Positions 26,851 to 37,604 of a DNA stretch of 41,995 nt are shown one piece after another. Made by a program: the position numbers and the translations under genes. The stretch comes from Rhodocyclales bacterium (GTDB lineage Bacteria > Pseudomonadota > Gammaproteobacteria > Burkholderiales > Rhodocyclaceae). The DNA lies in contig JACRIY010000117.1 of the NCBI GenBank assembly GCA_016235805.1, forward strand, positions 1 through 41,995. Reading direction: 5' to 3'. The first letter of the stretch is position 1. The number at the start of each line of letters is the position of its first letter. A model generated the notes under the pieces. It did no database searches and was not told where the DNA came from. It saw only the letters and a program-made list of their open reading frames with translations.

Positions 26851-28361
26851 CTTTTGCCGCGTCGCAGCGCCGCCAGGCAGGCGCCGACGGCGATCAGCAG
26901 GGCCAGCGCATTGCCCCAGCGCGCATAGGGCGTCAGCCCGCTGCGACCCTGGGCCTGGACCACCAGCGCGGCGGTGGAGAAGGGCGGCAGTGCCGCCGCG
27001 ATCGCCCCGTCCGGATTCACCATTGCCGTCATGCCGGTGTTCGTCGCGCGCAGCATCACGCGCCCGGTTTCGATCGCGCGCAGGCGGGCGATCTGCAGGT
27101 GCTGCGGTTGTGCCAGCGAATCACCGAACCACGCGGTATTGGACAGGTTCACCAGCAGCGTCGCCGTCGGCAGCGCAGCGAGCAGTTCCTCGCCGAACAG
27201 ATCCTCGTAGCAGATGTTGGGTGCGATGCGTTGCCCGCCGACGGACAACGCTTCCTGGCGCGGCTGGCCGGCGGTGAACTCGGACATGGGGATGTGCGCG
27301 AAGCGGAAGAACCAGGCGAAACCTGGCGGCGGATATTCGCCGAAGGGAACCAGGTGGCGCTTGGCATAGGCACTGGCGGCAAGCTCGCGGGTCAGCGCCA
27401 CGGCGCCGTTGGTGTAGCCGCCGTCGGTGGTGCCGACGGCGACGCCGATCAGCGCGTCGCCATGGGTCGTGACAGCGCGCAGGACGTCGCGCGGGACTTC
27501 GTCGAAGAAGAGCGGCAGCGCCGTCTCGGGCAGCACCGTGAGCGCTGCCGGGTGCGCCTTGGCCAGTTGTACGTAGGTATTGACCGAACGCGGCAGGTGT
27601 TCCGGGTCCCACTTCAGGCTCTGCGGCACGTTGCCCTGCAGCAGGCTGACCGTGATCGGCGCGCCCACCGGCTGGGTCCAGTCCATTGCGCGCAGCAGGC
27701 CGCCGGCACCGAGCAGGGCGGCGACCACGGCCCAGGTCGCCGGCTTGCGCCAGCCGGTGGCGAGCATGGCGGCGATCAGTGCGACGATGAAGCCAAGGCC
27801 ATATACGCCGAGCACCGAGGCCCAGCCTGCCAGCGGGCTGGGCGGGCTTTGCGAATAGCCGATTGCCAGCCAGGGGAAGCCGGTGAACAGCGTGCCGCGC
27901 AGCCATTCGGTGAGCGTCCAGACGCCCGCAAAGAGCGATGCATCCGCGATCGGTCGCGAAAAGTCGGCGCTGGCAATACGGCGAAACGCGTAGCCGGCGA
28001 GCGCGGGAAACAGCGCGAGGTAAAGGCAGAACGCCAGCGTGGCCGCCGCCGCCGCGGGCGGCGCCATGCCGCCGAACTGCGACAGGCTGACATACACCCA
28101 GGAGACGCCGACCAGGAAGCAGCCGGCGCCCCATGCCAGCCCCAGCAGCGCCGCCGCGCGCGGCGTGGCGGCGCGCCAGAGCAGGTAGAGTCCGCCCAGA
28201 GCGAGAGTCGGCGCTGGCCACACGGCGAACCAGGCATCAAAGGGGGCGAAACCGAGGACGCAAAACGCACCCAGCAGTCCCGCCAGGAGCAGGCGCGGGG
28301 CCAGGCGCAGCTTGGCGCCACCTGCCGCAGTTGCGGACAGCGGCCCTCCCGCGTCAGCCAT
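26847..28361 (-). CDS. lnt: Apolipoprotein N-acyltransferase
   Basis: A 504-residue inner-membrane enzyme that adds the third acyl chain to lipoproteins. Hydrophobic segments span the N-terminal half. The nitrilase-like domain has the catalytic Glu in VLPETALP, Lys in YAKRHLVPFGEY and Cys in NICYEDLFG. It overlaps corC by 8 bp, the usual corC-lnt pairing. Two copies of the 24-bp dispersed motif lie in its membrane half, encoding IASADF (27960-27983) and VWPAPT (28204-28227) in two different frames. Confidence 0.95.
   Translation of the reverse strand: MADAGGPLSATAAGGAKLRLAPRLLLAGLLGAFCVLGFAPFDAWFAVWPAPTLALGGLYLLWRAATPRAAALLGLAWGAGCFLVGVSWVYVSLSQFGGMAPPAAAAATLAFCLYLALFPALAGYAFRRIASADFSRPIADASLFAGVWTLTEWLRGTLFTGFPWLAIGYSQSPPSPLAGWASVLGVYGLGFIVALIAAMLATGWRKPATWAVVAALLGAGGLLRAMDWTQPVGAPITVSLLQGNVPQSLKWDPEHLPRSVNTYVQLAKAHPAALTVLPETALPLFFDEVPRDVLRAVTTHGDALIGVAVGTTDGGYTNGAVALTRELAASAYAKRHLVPFGEYPPPGFAWFFRFAHIPMSEFTAGQPRQEALSVGGQRIAPNICYEDLFGEELLAALPTATLLVNLSNTAWFGDSLAQPQHLQIARLRAIETGRVMLRATNTGMTAMVNPDGAIAAALPPFSTAALVVQAQGRSGLTPYARWGNALALLIAVGACLAALRRGKS
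27960..27983 (+). repeat. 24-bp dispersed motif in lnt (first)
   Basis: AAAGTCGGCGCTG, then GCAAT, then ACGGCG; lnt reads it as RRIASADF. Confidence 0.7.
28204..28227 (+). repeat. 24-bp dispersed motif in lnt (second)
   Basis: AGAGTCGGCGCTG, then GCCAC, then ACGGCG; lnt reads it as AVWPAPTL, another frame than the first copy. Confidence 0.7.
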
Positions 28362-29193
28362 CCGAGAGCGGCAGACCCTTCTGTGGATCGACCAGCAGGG
28401 TATGCACGCGGCGGCTGTCGGCGCGCAGGACCTGCATGCGCAAGCCGTCGATGGTCAGCACTTCGTTGCGCTTGGGCAGGCGGCCCAGGTGGTGGATCAC
28501 CAGGCCGCCGACGGTGTCGAAATGCTCGTCGGAGAACTCAGTGGCGAACGCCGTATTGAAGTCGGCGATCTCGGTCAGCGCCTTGACCCGGTAGCGGCCG
28601 GTGTTGTCCCTGACGATGTTGTCCTCGGTCTCGTCGAAGTCGTACTCGTCCTCGATGTCGCCGACGATCTGTTCCAGTACGTCCTCGATGGTGACCAGAC
28701 CGGCGACCCCGCCGTACTCGTCGACCACGATCGCCATGTGGTTGCGCGACGCCCGGAATTCACGCAACAGGACGTTCAAGCGCTTCGATTCGGGAATGAA
28801 GATCGCCGGGCGCAGCGTGTCGCGCAGGTCGAACTCCTTGCCGGCGAAATAGCGCAGCAAATCCTTGGCGAGCAGGATGCCGAGCACGTCGTCCTTGCTT
28901 TCGCCGATCGCCGGAAAGCGCGAGTGGGCTGTTTCCAGCACGAGCTCGGCGATCTGTTCCGGCGTTTCCTTGATGTCGACCACGTCCATCTGGGCGCGCG
29001 GCACCATGATGTCGCGCACCGCCATGTCGGCCACCGACAACGCGCCTTCGATGATGGACAGCGCGTCCGCATCCATCAGGTGGCGCTCGAAGGCGCCATG
29101 GAGCAGTTCCAGGAGTTGTTCTCGGTCCTCGGGTTCGCGCAACAGCAGCGCGGTAAGGCGTTCTATCAGGCCGGGTTTACTGGATGGGTCCAT
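28354..29193 (-). CDS. corC: CorC/HlyC-type CBS-domain protein
   Basis: A 279-residue soluble protein with two CBS domains (around VRDIMVPRAQMDVV and VDEYGGVAGLVTIEDVLEQIVG) and a C-terminal transporter-associated domain. It is tied to Mg/Co efflux in enterics. The start is set at 29193 (MDPSSKPGL). A longer frame from 29334 reads through repeat copy 4, giving an arginine-rich false N-terminus. Neighbours lnt and ybeY are standard. Confidence 0.92.
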   Translation of the reverse strand: MDPSSKPGLIERLTALLLREPEDREQLLELLHGAFERHLMDADALSIIEGALSVADMAVRDIMVPRAQMDVVDIKETPEQIAELVLETAHSRFPAIGESKDDVLGILLAKDLLRYFAGKEFDLRDTLRPAIFIPESKRLNVLLREFRASRNHMAIVVDEYGGVAGLVTIEDVLEQIVGDIEDEYDFDETEDNIVRDNTGRYRVKALTEIADFNTAFATEFSDEHFDTVGGLVIHHLGRLPKRNEVLTIDGLRMQVLRADSRRVHTLLVDPQKGLPLSDG

Positions 29194-29204
29194 TGCGTAA
29201 CGAA

Positions 29205-29404
29205 GTGAAATAACTCGTTCGGAGCGACTGGTGAGAATCGAGCGAAGCGAGCTGCTCAGTAGCCTCCCCGTGAGGGGGCGAGGCGGGGTTTCGCACCGCA
29301 TGCGGTGCGCCGCCGCAGCCGGCTGGCTGTGCAAAGCCAGCCGTGGGCCGCGCAGCGGATGGGAGGGGTGGGCCTTCGTTCGCCTTTTGCGTGTCCTGTC
29401 ATCG
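29205..29404 (+). repeat. Dispersed intergenic element, copy 4 (long form)
   Basis: This copy fills the 237-bp gap between ybeY and corC. Features in order: ATCGAGCGAAGCGAGCTG, the CCTCCCC-GTGA-GGGG hairpin (29263-29277), the perfect palindrome CGCACCGCATGCGGTGCG (29292-29309), a 9-bp stem CGGCTGGCT/AGCCAGCCG with loop GTGCAA (29320-29343), and GATGGGAGGGG. Its left end is 11 bp from the corC start codon. Confidence 0.9.
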
Positions 29405-29430
29405 GTAGACGATCTTCACTGTCATGAAAG

Positions 29431-29857
29431 TTAGGCGTAGGGGTCGGGGTAACCGAGAGCATCCAGGATTTCGCGCTCCAATGCCTCCATGCGTTCGGCA
29501 TCGGCGCGCCCGGTCTCGTGGTCATGGCCCTGTAAATGCAGCATACCATGCACCACCATGTGGGCGTAGTGGGCTTCCGGCGCCTTGCCCTGCTCGCGCG
29601 CCTCGCGCTCGACGACCTCGCGGCACAGCACCAGGTCGCCTTGCACGCGGTCGCCGCATTCATACGGGAAGGACAACACATTGGTCGCGTAGTCCTTGCC
29701 GCGGTAGTCGCGATTGAGGTCGCGCCCCTCGCCGCCATCGACGAAACGCACCGCGACCTCGGCCGGAATCGCGCAACTCGCGCGCACCCAGCGCCGGACC
29801 TGCGGCCGGGTCGGCGCACCAGCGCTTCCCGCCGGATACTGCACCGAAAGTTGCAAC

Positions 29858-29886
<29 letters not shown>
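29431..29886 (-). CDS. ybeY: Endoribonuclease YbeY (rRNA maturation factor)
   Basis: A 151-residue metal-dependent RNase acting in 16S rRNA 3'-end processing and ribosome quality control. The zinc site is HMVVHGMLHLQGHDHE, the family signature. FVDGGEGRDLNRDYRGKDYATNVLSFP precedes it. The start ATG at 29886 lies inside the 3' end of phoH (29-bp overlap), common for this pair. A longer frame to 30021 would run through phoH in another frame and is rejected. Confidence 0.93.
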
Positions 29887-30850
<964 letters not shown>

Positions 30851-30897
30851 GTCGATATCCGGGCTGGCGGATTGGGTGGCCTGAGATCCACGCGCCC

Positions 30898-32235
30898 TTA
30901 CGTTGCCGCGGCCGTGACGACTTCTCCGCGCAGGCTGTGCGGCAGCGCGGCGGTGATGGTGACGTCGATGAATTGCCCAACCAGGCGGGCGGCGCCGGCG
31001 AAGTTCACGACGCGATTGTTGTCGGTGCGGCCGGCCAGTTCGCTGGCGTCCTTGCGCGCATGGCCTTCCACCAGCACGCGCTGCACGGTGCCGACCATGG
31101 CCTGGCTGATTTTGAGCGCCTGCGCCTCGATGGTTTTCTGCAGGCGCATCAGTCTTTGTATCTTGAGCTCCGCCGGCGTATCGTCCGCCATCTCGGCGGC
31201 CGGTGTGCCGGGACGCGGGCTATAGACGAAGGAAAAGCTGTTGTCGAAATTCAGTTCCTCGACCAGGAGCATGGTCTTTTCGAAGTCTTCCTCGGTCTCG
31301 CCGGGAAAGCCGATGATGAAGTCTGACGAAAGCGACAGATCGGGGCGGGCGGCCTTGAGCTTCTTCACCAAGGACTTGAACTCGAGCACCGTGTAGCCGC
31401 GCTTCATCGCCGCCAGGATCCGGTCGGAGCCCGACTGCACCGGCAAGTGCAGGTGCGAGACCAGCTTGGGGACGCTGCGATAGACCTCGATCAGGCGCTG
31501 TGTCATTTCGCGCGGGTGGGAGGTGGTGTAGCGGATGCGTTCGATGCCGGGCATGTTGGCCAGGGTCTCGATCAGGAAGGCGAGGTCGGCGGTATCCTCG
31601 TCGTCCGTCGCGCCCTGGTAGGCATTGACGTTCTGGCCGAGCAGTGTCACCTCGCGCACGCCGCGTTGCGTCAGCGCCGCAATCTCGGCGATCACGTCGG
31701 CGAAGGGACGCGATACCTCCTCGCCGCGGGTATAGGGCACGACGCAGAAACTGCAGTATTTCGAGCAGCCTTCCATGATCGAGACGAAGGCCGAGGTTCC
31801 GGTCACGCTGGCCGGTGGCAGCGCGTCGAACTTTTCGATCTCGGGAAAGGAGATGTCGACCTGCGGGCGTCCGCTTTCCCGTCGCGCGGCGATCATCTGC
31901 GGCAGGCGGTGCAGGGTCTGCGGGCCGAACACCAGGTCGACGTAAGGTGCGCGCGCGACGATGGCCGCGCCCTCCTGGCTGGCGACGCAGCCACCGACGC
32001 CAATCACCAGGTTCGGGTTGAGCTGCTTCAGGTGCCGCACCCGGCCGAGGTCGTGGAACACCTTCTCCTGCGCCTTTTCGCGCACCGAGCAGGTATTGAA
32101 CAGGATGATGTCGGCTTCCTCGGGGTTGTCGGTCTTGACCGCACCGTCGCTGCCGGCCAGTACGTCGGCCATCTTGTCGGAGTCGTATTCGTTCATCTGG
32201 CAACCGAAGGTGCGGATGAACACTTTCTTGGGCAT
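30898..32235 (-). CDS. miaB: tRNA-2-methylthio-N6-dimethylallyladenosine synthase MiaB
   Basis: A 445-residue radical-SAM methylthiotransferase modifying A37 of tRNAs. The N-terminal UPF0004 domain starts [16 protein letters not shown] and holds cluster-binding Cys residues. The radical-SAM motif is [13 protein letters not shown] domain closes the chain. The start at 32235 matches the family; an ATG at 32292 would add 19 residues. It opens the miaB-phoH-ybeY-corC-lnt run. Confidence 0.96.
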   Translation of the reverse strand: MPKKVFIRTFGCQMNEYDSDKMADVLAGSDGAVKTDNPEEADIILFNTCSVREKAQEKVFHDLGRVRHLKQLNPNLVIGVGGCVASQEGAAIVARAPYVDLVFGPQTLHRLPQMIAARRESGRPQVDISFPEIEKFDALPPASVTGTSAFVSIMEGCSKYCSFCVVPYTRGEEVSRPFADVIAEIAALTQRGVREVTLLGQNVNAYQGATDDEDTADLAFLIETLANMPGIERIRYTTSHPREMTQRLIEVYRSVPKLVSHLHLPVQSGSDRILAAMKRGYTVLEFKSLVKKLKAARPDLSLSSDFIIGFPGETEEDFEKTMLLVEELNFDNSFSFVYSPRPGTPAAEMADDTPAELKIQRLMRLQKTIEAQALKISQAMVGTVQRVLVEGHARKDASELAGRTDNNRVVNFAGAARLVGQFIDVTITAALPHSLRGEVVTAAAT

Positions 32236-32314
32236 CGTTGCTTGCCGGACGAAGTATGAACAGGAAAAGATTATAGATGACGCAGTCGCCACGCCCCTTT
32301 GCTACCATCGCGGC

Positions 32315-32995
32315 ATGCAACCCGCCGTCGTCCTCCTTTCCGGTGGCCTCGATTCCGCAACCGTGCTGGCCATGGCGCGCGAGCGGGGCTACGCCTGCCA
32401 TTGCCTGTCGCTCGATTACGGCCAGCGCCACGGCGCCGAACTGCAGGCGGCGGCCCGGGTCGCCGCCGCCCTGGGGGCGACGGCGCACCGGGTGCTGAAG
32501 CTCGATCTCGGCCAGTTGGGCGGTTCCGCCCTGACCGACAGCTCGATCGCGGTGCCGATCTCGGGCGTGCAGCCCGGCATCCCAGTCACCTATGTTCCGG
32601 CACGCAACACCATCATGCTTTCGCTGGCACTGGCCTGGGCCGAGGTGCTCGATGCCCAGGACATCTTCGTCGGCGTCAATGCGGTGGACTATTCCGGTTA
32701 TCCGGACTGCCGTCCGGAATTCATCCGCGCCTTCGAGGCGATGGCCAACCTGGCGACCAAGGCCGCCGTCGAAGGCCGGCCGCTGCGGTTGCATGCGCCG
32801 CTGATCGAGCTGAGCAAGGCGCGGATCATTGCCGAGGGGACCCGCCTCGGTGTCGACTTCGGACTGACGGTTTCCTGCTACCAGGCCGACGCGGATGGGC
32901 GGGCCTGCGGCCTGTGCGATTCCTGCCGTTTGCGCAAGGAGGGCTTTGCCGGCGCCGGGCTGGCGGACCCGACGCGATACCGCGCCGGCAATTGA
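32315..32995 (+). CDS. queC: 7-cyano-7-deazaguanine synthase
   Basis: A 226-residue enzyme that makes preQ0 in the queuosine pathway. The ATP-pyrophosphatase loop is SGGLDS (9-14), followed by DYGQRH. The zinc Cys cluster is in [18 protein letters not shown]. The start ATG at 32315 gives the usual [11 protein letters not shown]. No queD or queE is near. It is divergent from miaB, another tRNA-modification gene, across 79 bp. Confidence 0.95.
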   Translation: MQPAVVLLSGGLDSATVLAMARERGYACHCLSLDYGQRHGAELQAAARVAAALGATAHRVLKLDLGQLGGSALTDSSIAVPISGVQPGIPVTYVPARNTIMLSLALAWAEVLDAQDIFVGVNAVDYSGYPDCRPEFIRAFEAMANLATKAAVEGRPLRLHAPLIELSKARIIAEGTRLGVDFGLTVSCYQADADGRACGLCDSCRLRKEGFAGAGLADPTRYRAGN

Positions 32996-33102
32996 TTGCC
33001 ATTATTTGCGGCCAAAGAACACTGATTCCGGGCGTGGGGCAATGAACTTAGAATTGCCGACCGTTCAAGGGTCCGCCAGCGACCCGGACACAAGGGGGCG
33101 AC

Positions 33103-34203
33103 ATGGAATTCACGATTCATCTGCAGGTTCTCGGCATCGTTCTGGTCACCGGCATCGTCATGGGCGCGGTGGCCAACAAGACCAATTTTTGTACCATGGG
33201 TGCCGTCTCCGACTGGGTAAATATGGGGGACACCGGCCGGCTGCGGGCCTGGCTGCTGGCCATTGCGGTGGCCGTGCTCGGCGTCACCCTGCTCGAAGCC
33301 TCGGGCAAGGCCACGATCGGCACCGGCACCTTCCCGCCCTATCGCACACCCAACCTGGCGTGGCTGCGCTACGTCCTGGGCGGCCTGATGTTCGGCGTCG
33401 GCATGACCCTCGCGTCCGGGTGCGGCAACAAGACCCTGGTCCGCATCGGTGGCGGCAACCTGAAATCGCTGGTGGTACTGGCGATAGCCTCGGCCTTTGC
33501 CTACGCAATGTTGTGGACCAATTTCTACGACACCCTTTTCGGCAGCATGATGTCGGCCACCACCATCAACCTGGCGGCGGCGGGCAAGGCCAGTCAGGCG
33601 CTGGGAGACCTCACCGGAGTCGGCAATCTGGCCTTCGGCACCGCACTGGCGGTTGCGCTGATCGGTTTCGCGTTTTCCTCGAGCGATTTTCGTGGCAACT
33701 CCGACCATATCCTGGGCGGAGTCGTCATCGGAGTTGCGGTGATCGTCGGCTGGTATGTCACGGGCGGCACCATGGGCGCGGCCTGGAAGGAATTCGCCGA
33801 TTTCGCCGACGTCAAGCCATTGCGGGTGGAAACCCAGTCGTTCACCTTCATGAGTCCGATGGGCGACCTGGCGCGCTATGTGATGAATCCGGTGGATACC
33901 TCGCTGATCAATTTCGGCATCGTGGCCCTGGTCGGCGTGATCTTCGGTTCCCTGCTCTATTCGCTGGTTTCCCGCAGCTTTCGCATCGAATGGTTCGTCA
34001 ATGCCGGCGATTTCCTCAATCATGCGGTCGGCGCGGTGCTGATGGGAATTGGCGGCGTCCTGTCGATGGGGTGCACCATCGGGCAGGGAATCACCGGGGT
34101 GTCGACCCTCGCCCTGGGTTCGGTGCTGACGCTGATCGCGATCGTGGCGGGTTCGGCGGCCATGATGAAGTACCAGTACTGGCGGATGATGCAGGAAGCC
34201 TGA
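33103..34203 (+). CDS. YeeE/YedE family membrane transporter
   Basis: A 366-residue protein with about ten hydrophobic segments, likely a thiosulfate or other sulfur-compound importer. Conserved Cys blocks are NFCTMG, LASGCGNKTLVRIGGGN and SMGCTIGQGITG, matching the TsuA-type pore cysteines. AAGGGGG precedes the ATG. It is not next to sulfur genes here; the rhodanese is about 7 kb away. The exact substrate is inferred. Confidence 0.88.
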   Translation: MEFTIHLQVLGIVLVTGIVMGAVANKTNFCTMGAVSDWVNMGDTGRLRAWLLAIAVAVLGVTLLEASGKATIGTGTFPPYRTPNLAWLRYVLGGLMFGVGMTLASGCGNKTLVRIGGGNLKSLVVLAIASAFAYAMLWTNFYDTLFGSMMSATTINLAAAGKASQALGDLTGVGNLAFGTALAVALIGFAFSSSDFRGNSDHILGGVVIGVAVIVGWYVTGGTMGAAWKEFADFADVKPLRVETQSFTFMSPMGDLARYVMNPVDTSLINFGIVALVGVIFGSLLYSLVSRSFRIEWFVNAGDFLNHAVGAVLMGIGGVLSMGCTIGQGITGVSTLALGSVLTLIAIVAGSAAMMKYQYWRMMQEA

Positions 34204-34220
34204 CCGACCGCAAGGTCGGT
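34203..34220 (+). terminator. Possible hairpin after the YeeE/YedE gene
   Basis: ACCGACC-GCAA-GGTCGGT, a perfect 7-bp stem with a GCAA tetraloop, starts at the stop codon. No T-tract follows, so termination would not be of the standard intrinsic kind. Confidence 0.35.
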
Positions 34221-34271
34221 ATCCGGACTGCGATGGCGCAGCTTCGGTCGATGGATCCGGCAAATTCCTAT

Positions 34272-34301
34272 TTGACACGCCCTTTGGCGATTGGTTAGAA
34301 T
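34272..34301 (+). promoter_or_regulatory. Sigma-70 promoter for rplM-rpsI
   Basis: TTGACA (34272-34277) and TAGAAT (34296-34301) with an 18-bp spacer, about 80 bp before rplM. Confidence 0.65.
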
Positions 34302-34382
34302 GCTCGGCTTTCCGTGAAGCGCACGGGTCATTTGACTCCCTGCCGCGCTGGACGGGTAATCGAAGCAAGCAAGGAACAGCGA

Positions 34383-34811
34383 ATGAAAACATTTTCCGCC
34401 AAGCCGCATGAAGTCCAGCACGACTGGTATGTCGTGGATGCGACTGACAAGGTGCTCGGCCGCCTGGCTACCGAGATCGCCCGCCGCCTGCGGGGCAAGC
34501 ACAAGCCGATTTTCACGCCGCACGTCGATACCGGCGATTTCATCGTCGTGGTCAATGTCGAAAAGCTGCGCGTAACCGGCAACAAGGCACAGGACAAGAT
34601 GTACTACCGCCACACGGGCTATCCGGGCGGTATCCGGGAAACCAATTTCATCAAGCTGCAGCAACGCTTCCCTGGCCGCATTCTGGAAAAGGCCGTCAAG
34701 GGCATGCTGCCGAAGGGCCCGTTGGGCTACGCGATGCTGAAGAAAATGAAGTGCTATGCCGGTGGCGCCCACCCGCACACCGCCCAGCAACCCAAGGCGC
34801 TGGAAATTTAA
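34383..34811 (+). CDS. rplM: 50S ribosomal protein L13
   Basis: A 142-residue L13 protein, an early-assembling large-subunit protein. [20 protein letters not shown] at the start and [20 protein letters not shown] are diagnostic. The start at 34383 has AAGGAA upstream; an in-frame GTG at 34314 would add a non-homologous leader. It is followed by rpsI after 9 bp, the universal pair. Confidence 0.98.
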   Translation: MKTFSAKPHEVQHDWYVVDATDKVLGRLATEIARRLRGKHKPIFTPHVDTGDFIVVVNVEKLRVTGNKAQDKMYYRHTGYPGGIRETNFIKLQQRFPGRILEKAVKGMLPKGPLGYAMLKKMKCYAGGAHPHTAQQPKALEI

Positions 34812-34820
34812 GGAGCTTTC

Positions 34821-35213
34821 ATGGCAGTCACCCAATATTACGGAACCGGTCGCCGCAAGACGGCCATTGCCCGCGTGTTCATGCGCAGCGGCAGCGGCAA
34901 GTTTGTGGTCAACGACAAGCCTGTCGACGAATTCTTCTCGCGCGAAACCGGCCGCATGGTCGTGCGCCAGCCGCTCGAACTCACCCAGCACACCAACACC
35001 TTTGACATTCTGGTGAATGTCGAGGGCGGCGGCGAGTCCGGTCAGGCGGGTGCCGTGCGCCACGGCATCACCCGTGCCCTGATCGAATACGATGCGACGC
35101 TCAAGCCTGCCCTTTCGAACGCCGGATTCGTCACCCGTGACGCCCGCGAAGTCGAACGAAAGAAGGTCGGCTTCCGCAAGGCGCGCCGGCGCAAGCAGTT
35201 CTCGAAGCGCTAA
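34821..35213 (+). CDS. rpsI: 30S ribosomal protein S9
   Basis: A 130-residue S9 protein. [19 protein letters not shown] and the basic C-terminal tail ending [11 protein letters not shown], which reaches into the decoding centre, are typical. TAAGGAG precedes the ATG. A strong terminator follows. Confidence 0.98.
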   Translation: MAVTQYYGTGRRKTAIARVFMRSGSGKFVVNDKPVDEFFSRETGRMVVRQPLELTQHTNTFDILVNVEGGGESGQAGAVRHGITRALIEYDATLKPALSNAGFVTRDAREVERKKVGFRKARRRKQFSKR

Positions 35214-35240
35214 GCTTCAGCGGTATTTGCGCTGTCGCAC

Positions 35241-35266
35241 AAAAAGCCGCCTTCGGGCGGCTTTTT
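35241..35266 (+). terminator. Intrinsic terminator after rpsI
   Basis: AAAAAGCCGCC-TTCG-GGCGGCTTTTT, an 11-bp stem with a TTCG tetraloop and a T-run, 28 bp after the stop. Confidence 0.93.
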
Positions 35267-35309
35267 CATCCGTGGGTTACCATCAATCCTTCGCAGCGAG
35301 GGGAGTGTC

Positions 35310-36347
35310 ATGATCAAGGCGGGTATCGTCGGCGGTACGGGTTACACCGGGGTGGAGTTGCTGCGCCTGCTGGCGCGTCACCCTGGCGTGGAAATGACCG
35401 CCATCACATCGCGCGGCGAGGCGGGAACTCCGGTGGCGGACATGTTTCCGAGTCTGCGCGGCGCGGTCGGCCTGAAGTTCAGCGATCCGAAGGATGCGCC
35501 ATTGGTGGACTGCGACGTGGTGTTCTTCGCCACACCGAACGGCATCGCCATGCAGCAAGCCGCCGGACTGCTCGACGCGGGGGTGAGGGTGATCGACCTC
35601 GCGGCGGATTTCCGCATCAAGGACATCGGTTTGTGGGAAAAATGGTACGGCATGAGCCATGCCAGCCCTGCCCTGGTGGCCGAGGCGGTATACGGCTTGC
35701 CCGAAGTCAACCGGGAGCAGATTCGCAGCGCCCGAATCGTGGCCAACCCGGGCTGCTACCCGACCGCCACACAACTCGGCTTTCTGCCGCTGGTCGAATC
35801 CGGCTGCGTAGACCCCGCACATTTGATCGCCGATGCCAAGTCCGGCGTTTCCGGGGCGGGACGCAAGGCTGAAATCGGCATCCTGTTTTCCGAGGCTTCC
35901 GACAACTTCAAGGCCTACGGCGTGCCGGGTCATCGCCACCTGCCCGAGATCAGGCAGGGACTGGCGCGCGCGGCGGGCAAGCCGATGGACCAGATCGGCC
36001 TGACCTTCGTCCCGCATCTCACGCCGATGATTCGCGGCATCCACTCGACGCTCTACGCCCGCATAACGCGCGAAGTCGATTTCCAGGCATTGTTCGAACA
36101 GCGCTACGCCAACGAGCCATTCGTCGACGTCCTGCCGCCGAAATCGCATCCCGACACGCGCTCGGTGCGGGCCGCCAATACCTGCCGTATCGCGGTGCAT
36201 CGGCCACAAGGCGGCGACACGCTGGTCGTCCTGTCGGTTATCGACAACCTGGTGAAAGGCGCCGCGGGCCAGGCGGTACAGAACATGAACCTCATGTTTG
36301 GTCTGGACGAATGTTCGGGTCTTTCGCAAGTTCCCGTCTTGCCCTGA
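35310..36347 (+). CDS. argC: N-acetyl-gamma-glutamyl-phosphate reductase
   Basis: A 345-residue enzyme for the third step of arginine synthesis, NADPH reduction of N-acetylglutamyl phosphate. [17 protein letters not shown] is the nucleotide-binding start, and Cys149 in NPGCYPTA is the catalytic thiol. GGGGAG precedes the ATG. The next gene starts inside its last 37 bp. Its position after rpsI is common in betaproteobacteria. Confidence 0.97.
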   Translation: MIKAGIVGGTGYTGVELLRLLARHPGVEMTAITSRGEAGTPVADMFPSLRGAVGLKFSDPKDAPLVDCDVVFFATPNGIAMQQAAGLLDAGVRVIDLAADFRIKDIGLWEKWYGMSHASPALVAEAVYGLPEVNREQIRSARIVANPGCYPTATQLGFLPLVESGCVDPAHLIADAKSGVSGAGRKAEIGILFSEASDNFKAYGVPGHRHLPEIRQGLARAAGKPMDQIGLTFVPHLTPMIRGIHSTLYARITREVDFQALFEQRYANEPFVDVLPPKSHPDTRSVRAANTCRIAVHRPQGGDTLVVLSVIDNLVKGAAGQAVQNMNLMFGLDECSGLSQVPVLP

Positions 36348-37084
36348 CGCTGAGGCGGCTGCGCGGCCGCTTCGGCATCTCCGCCCCGCGGGTCGCGGTG
36401 CGGACCCACCTGCCGTGGTACTGGCGTGCGCTTTCGGTCATTGTCCTGGCCGGAGCGTCGCTGGCGCTGGCCGGCTGGATCTACGACGCGGGTCAGCGTT
36501 TCGCCGGCTTTCATCAGGGCGCCAGCGAGCACGAGATCGCCGAGATGCGCGCGCGGATAGTGCAGTTGGAGGCGGAACTTGACGGTGCGCGCAAAGTGGC
36601 GAACGCCAGCGAAAGCCGTTTGCGGATCGAAAGTACGTCGCAAGAACGGCTGGCCACGCAGATCAAGACCCTGGAGGAGCAGAATGCCCTGCTCAAAGCC
36701 GACCTGGCGACCTTTGAAAGCCTGGCGGGGGGTGAAACCGGCAATTCCGGGCTTGCGATCAGCCGATTGCAGATAAACCCGGCGGGTGACGGCCAGTATC
36801 GCTATCGCCTGCTGCTTGCGCAAACCGGCGACAAGAAGGACAAGGACAAGGAATTCAAGGGCATGATCCAGTTGCTGGCCACCGTGCAACGTGGCAAGGA
36901 GACTGCTATGATCCAATTCCCGGCCGCCGGGGACCCTGCGGCGGATCAGTATCAGGTGAATTTTCGGTACTTTCGGCGCCTGGAGGGTTCCTTCAATGTG
37001 GGCGCCGGGGCGCGGATTCTGCGCGTCGAGGTACGTCTGGTACAGGACGGGATTGTCAAGGCGACCCAGAGCGTTGCTCTATGA
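36311..37084 (+). CDS. Membrane-anchored coiled-coil protein (DUF6776-like)
   Basis: A 257-residue protein with one membrane segment (about 41-62: [20 protein letters not shown]). A coiled coil follows (70-135: [18 protein letters not shown] and onward), then a C-terminal beta-rich domain ending [16 protein letters not shown]. It resembles the DUF6776 group. Function unknown. The start overlaps argC by 37 bp without a clear ribosome binding site. The downstream bactofilin suggests a cell-envelope or scaffold role. Confidence 0.78.
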   Translation: MFGSFASSRLALTLRRLRGRFGISAPRVAVRTHLPWYWRALSVIVLAGASLALAGWIYDAGQRFAGFHQGASEHEIAEMRARIVQLEAELDGARKVANASESRLRIESTSQERLATQIKTLEEQNALLKADLATFESLAGGETGNSGLAISRLQINPAGDGQYRYRLLLAQTGDKKDKDKEFKGMIQLLATVQRGKETAMIQFPAAGDPAADQYQVNFRYFRRLEGSFNVGAGARILRVEVRLVQDGIVKATQSVAL

Positions 37085-37129
37085 CCAGCATCGCGTTGAT
37101 ATCAATTGCAGGCGAGGAGACTTCCAATC

Positions 37130-37531
37130 ATGTTTGGCAAGAAAATCAATAAACCGCAGGGACGCATCGATAGCTTGATCGGTGTCGGCACATCGCTTGA
37201 AGGCGACGTGACGTTTTCCGGCGGGTTGCGGGTGGACGGAGAGATCAAGGGCAACGTTCGCGCGGCGGACGGCCAGCCTGCGACCCTGGTCATCAGCGAA
37301 CACGCTCGGATCGAGGGCGAGATCTCGGTTTCCCATCTGGTAATCAACGGGACCGTGATCGGTCCGGTGCATTCCAGCGACTTCGTGGAACTCCAGGCGC
37401 GCGCCCGCGTGACCGGGGATGTCGAATACAGCACGATTGAAATGCATCTTGGGGCCGTGGTTCAGGGGCGGCTGGTGCACCAGGGCCTGCCCGCCAAAGC
37501 CGTGGAGTTGAAGCTTGCCGCGAGCAATTGA
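37130..37531 (+). CDS. Bactofilin (polymer-forming cytoskeletal protein)
   Basis: A 133-residue DUF583 protein that self-assembles into filaments. The core is a beta-helix with hydrophobic repeats (VTFSGGLRVDGEIKGNV, LVINGTVIGPVHSS). The start ATG at 37130 with GAGGAG upstream is preferred over 37106. It follows the membrane coiled-coil gene by 45 bp and probably shares its transcript. Confidence 0.92.
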   Translation: MFGKKINKPQGRIDSLIGVGTSLEGDVTFSGGLRVDGEIKGNVRAADGQPATLVISEHARIEGEISVSHLVINGTVIGPVHSSDFVELQARARVTGDVEYSTIEMHLGAVVQGRLVHQGLPAKAVELKLAASN

Positions 37532-37556
37532 CCTTTCCCGGCATTGAATTCATAAT
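37528..37556 (+). promoter_or_regulatory. Promoter for erpA
   Basis: TTGACC (37528-37533) and CATAAT (37551-37556), exactly 17 bp apart, overlapping the bactofilin stop codon and lying about 50 bp before erpA. Confidence 0.5.
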
Positions 37557-37604
37557 TAGTGGACTTATTTGGTAAACTATTAAAGCCCCCCTCAGGAGAA
37601 CACC

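Noticed and set aside
27099-28559. 486-codon plus-strand frame opposite lnt and corC
   Set aside because: Shadow; its sequence is Arg/Gly-rich without motifs, while lnt catalytic residues are clear on minus.
29194-29334. Longer CorC N-terminus starting at 29334
   Set aside because: The extra 47 residues are translated repeat sequence, rich in Arg and Ser, and unlike CorC.
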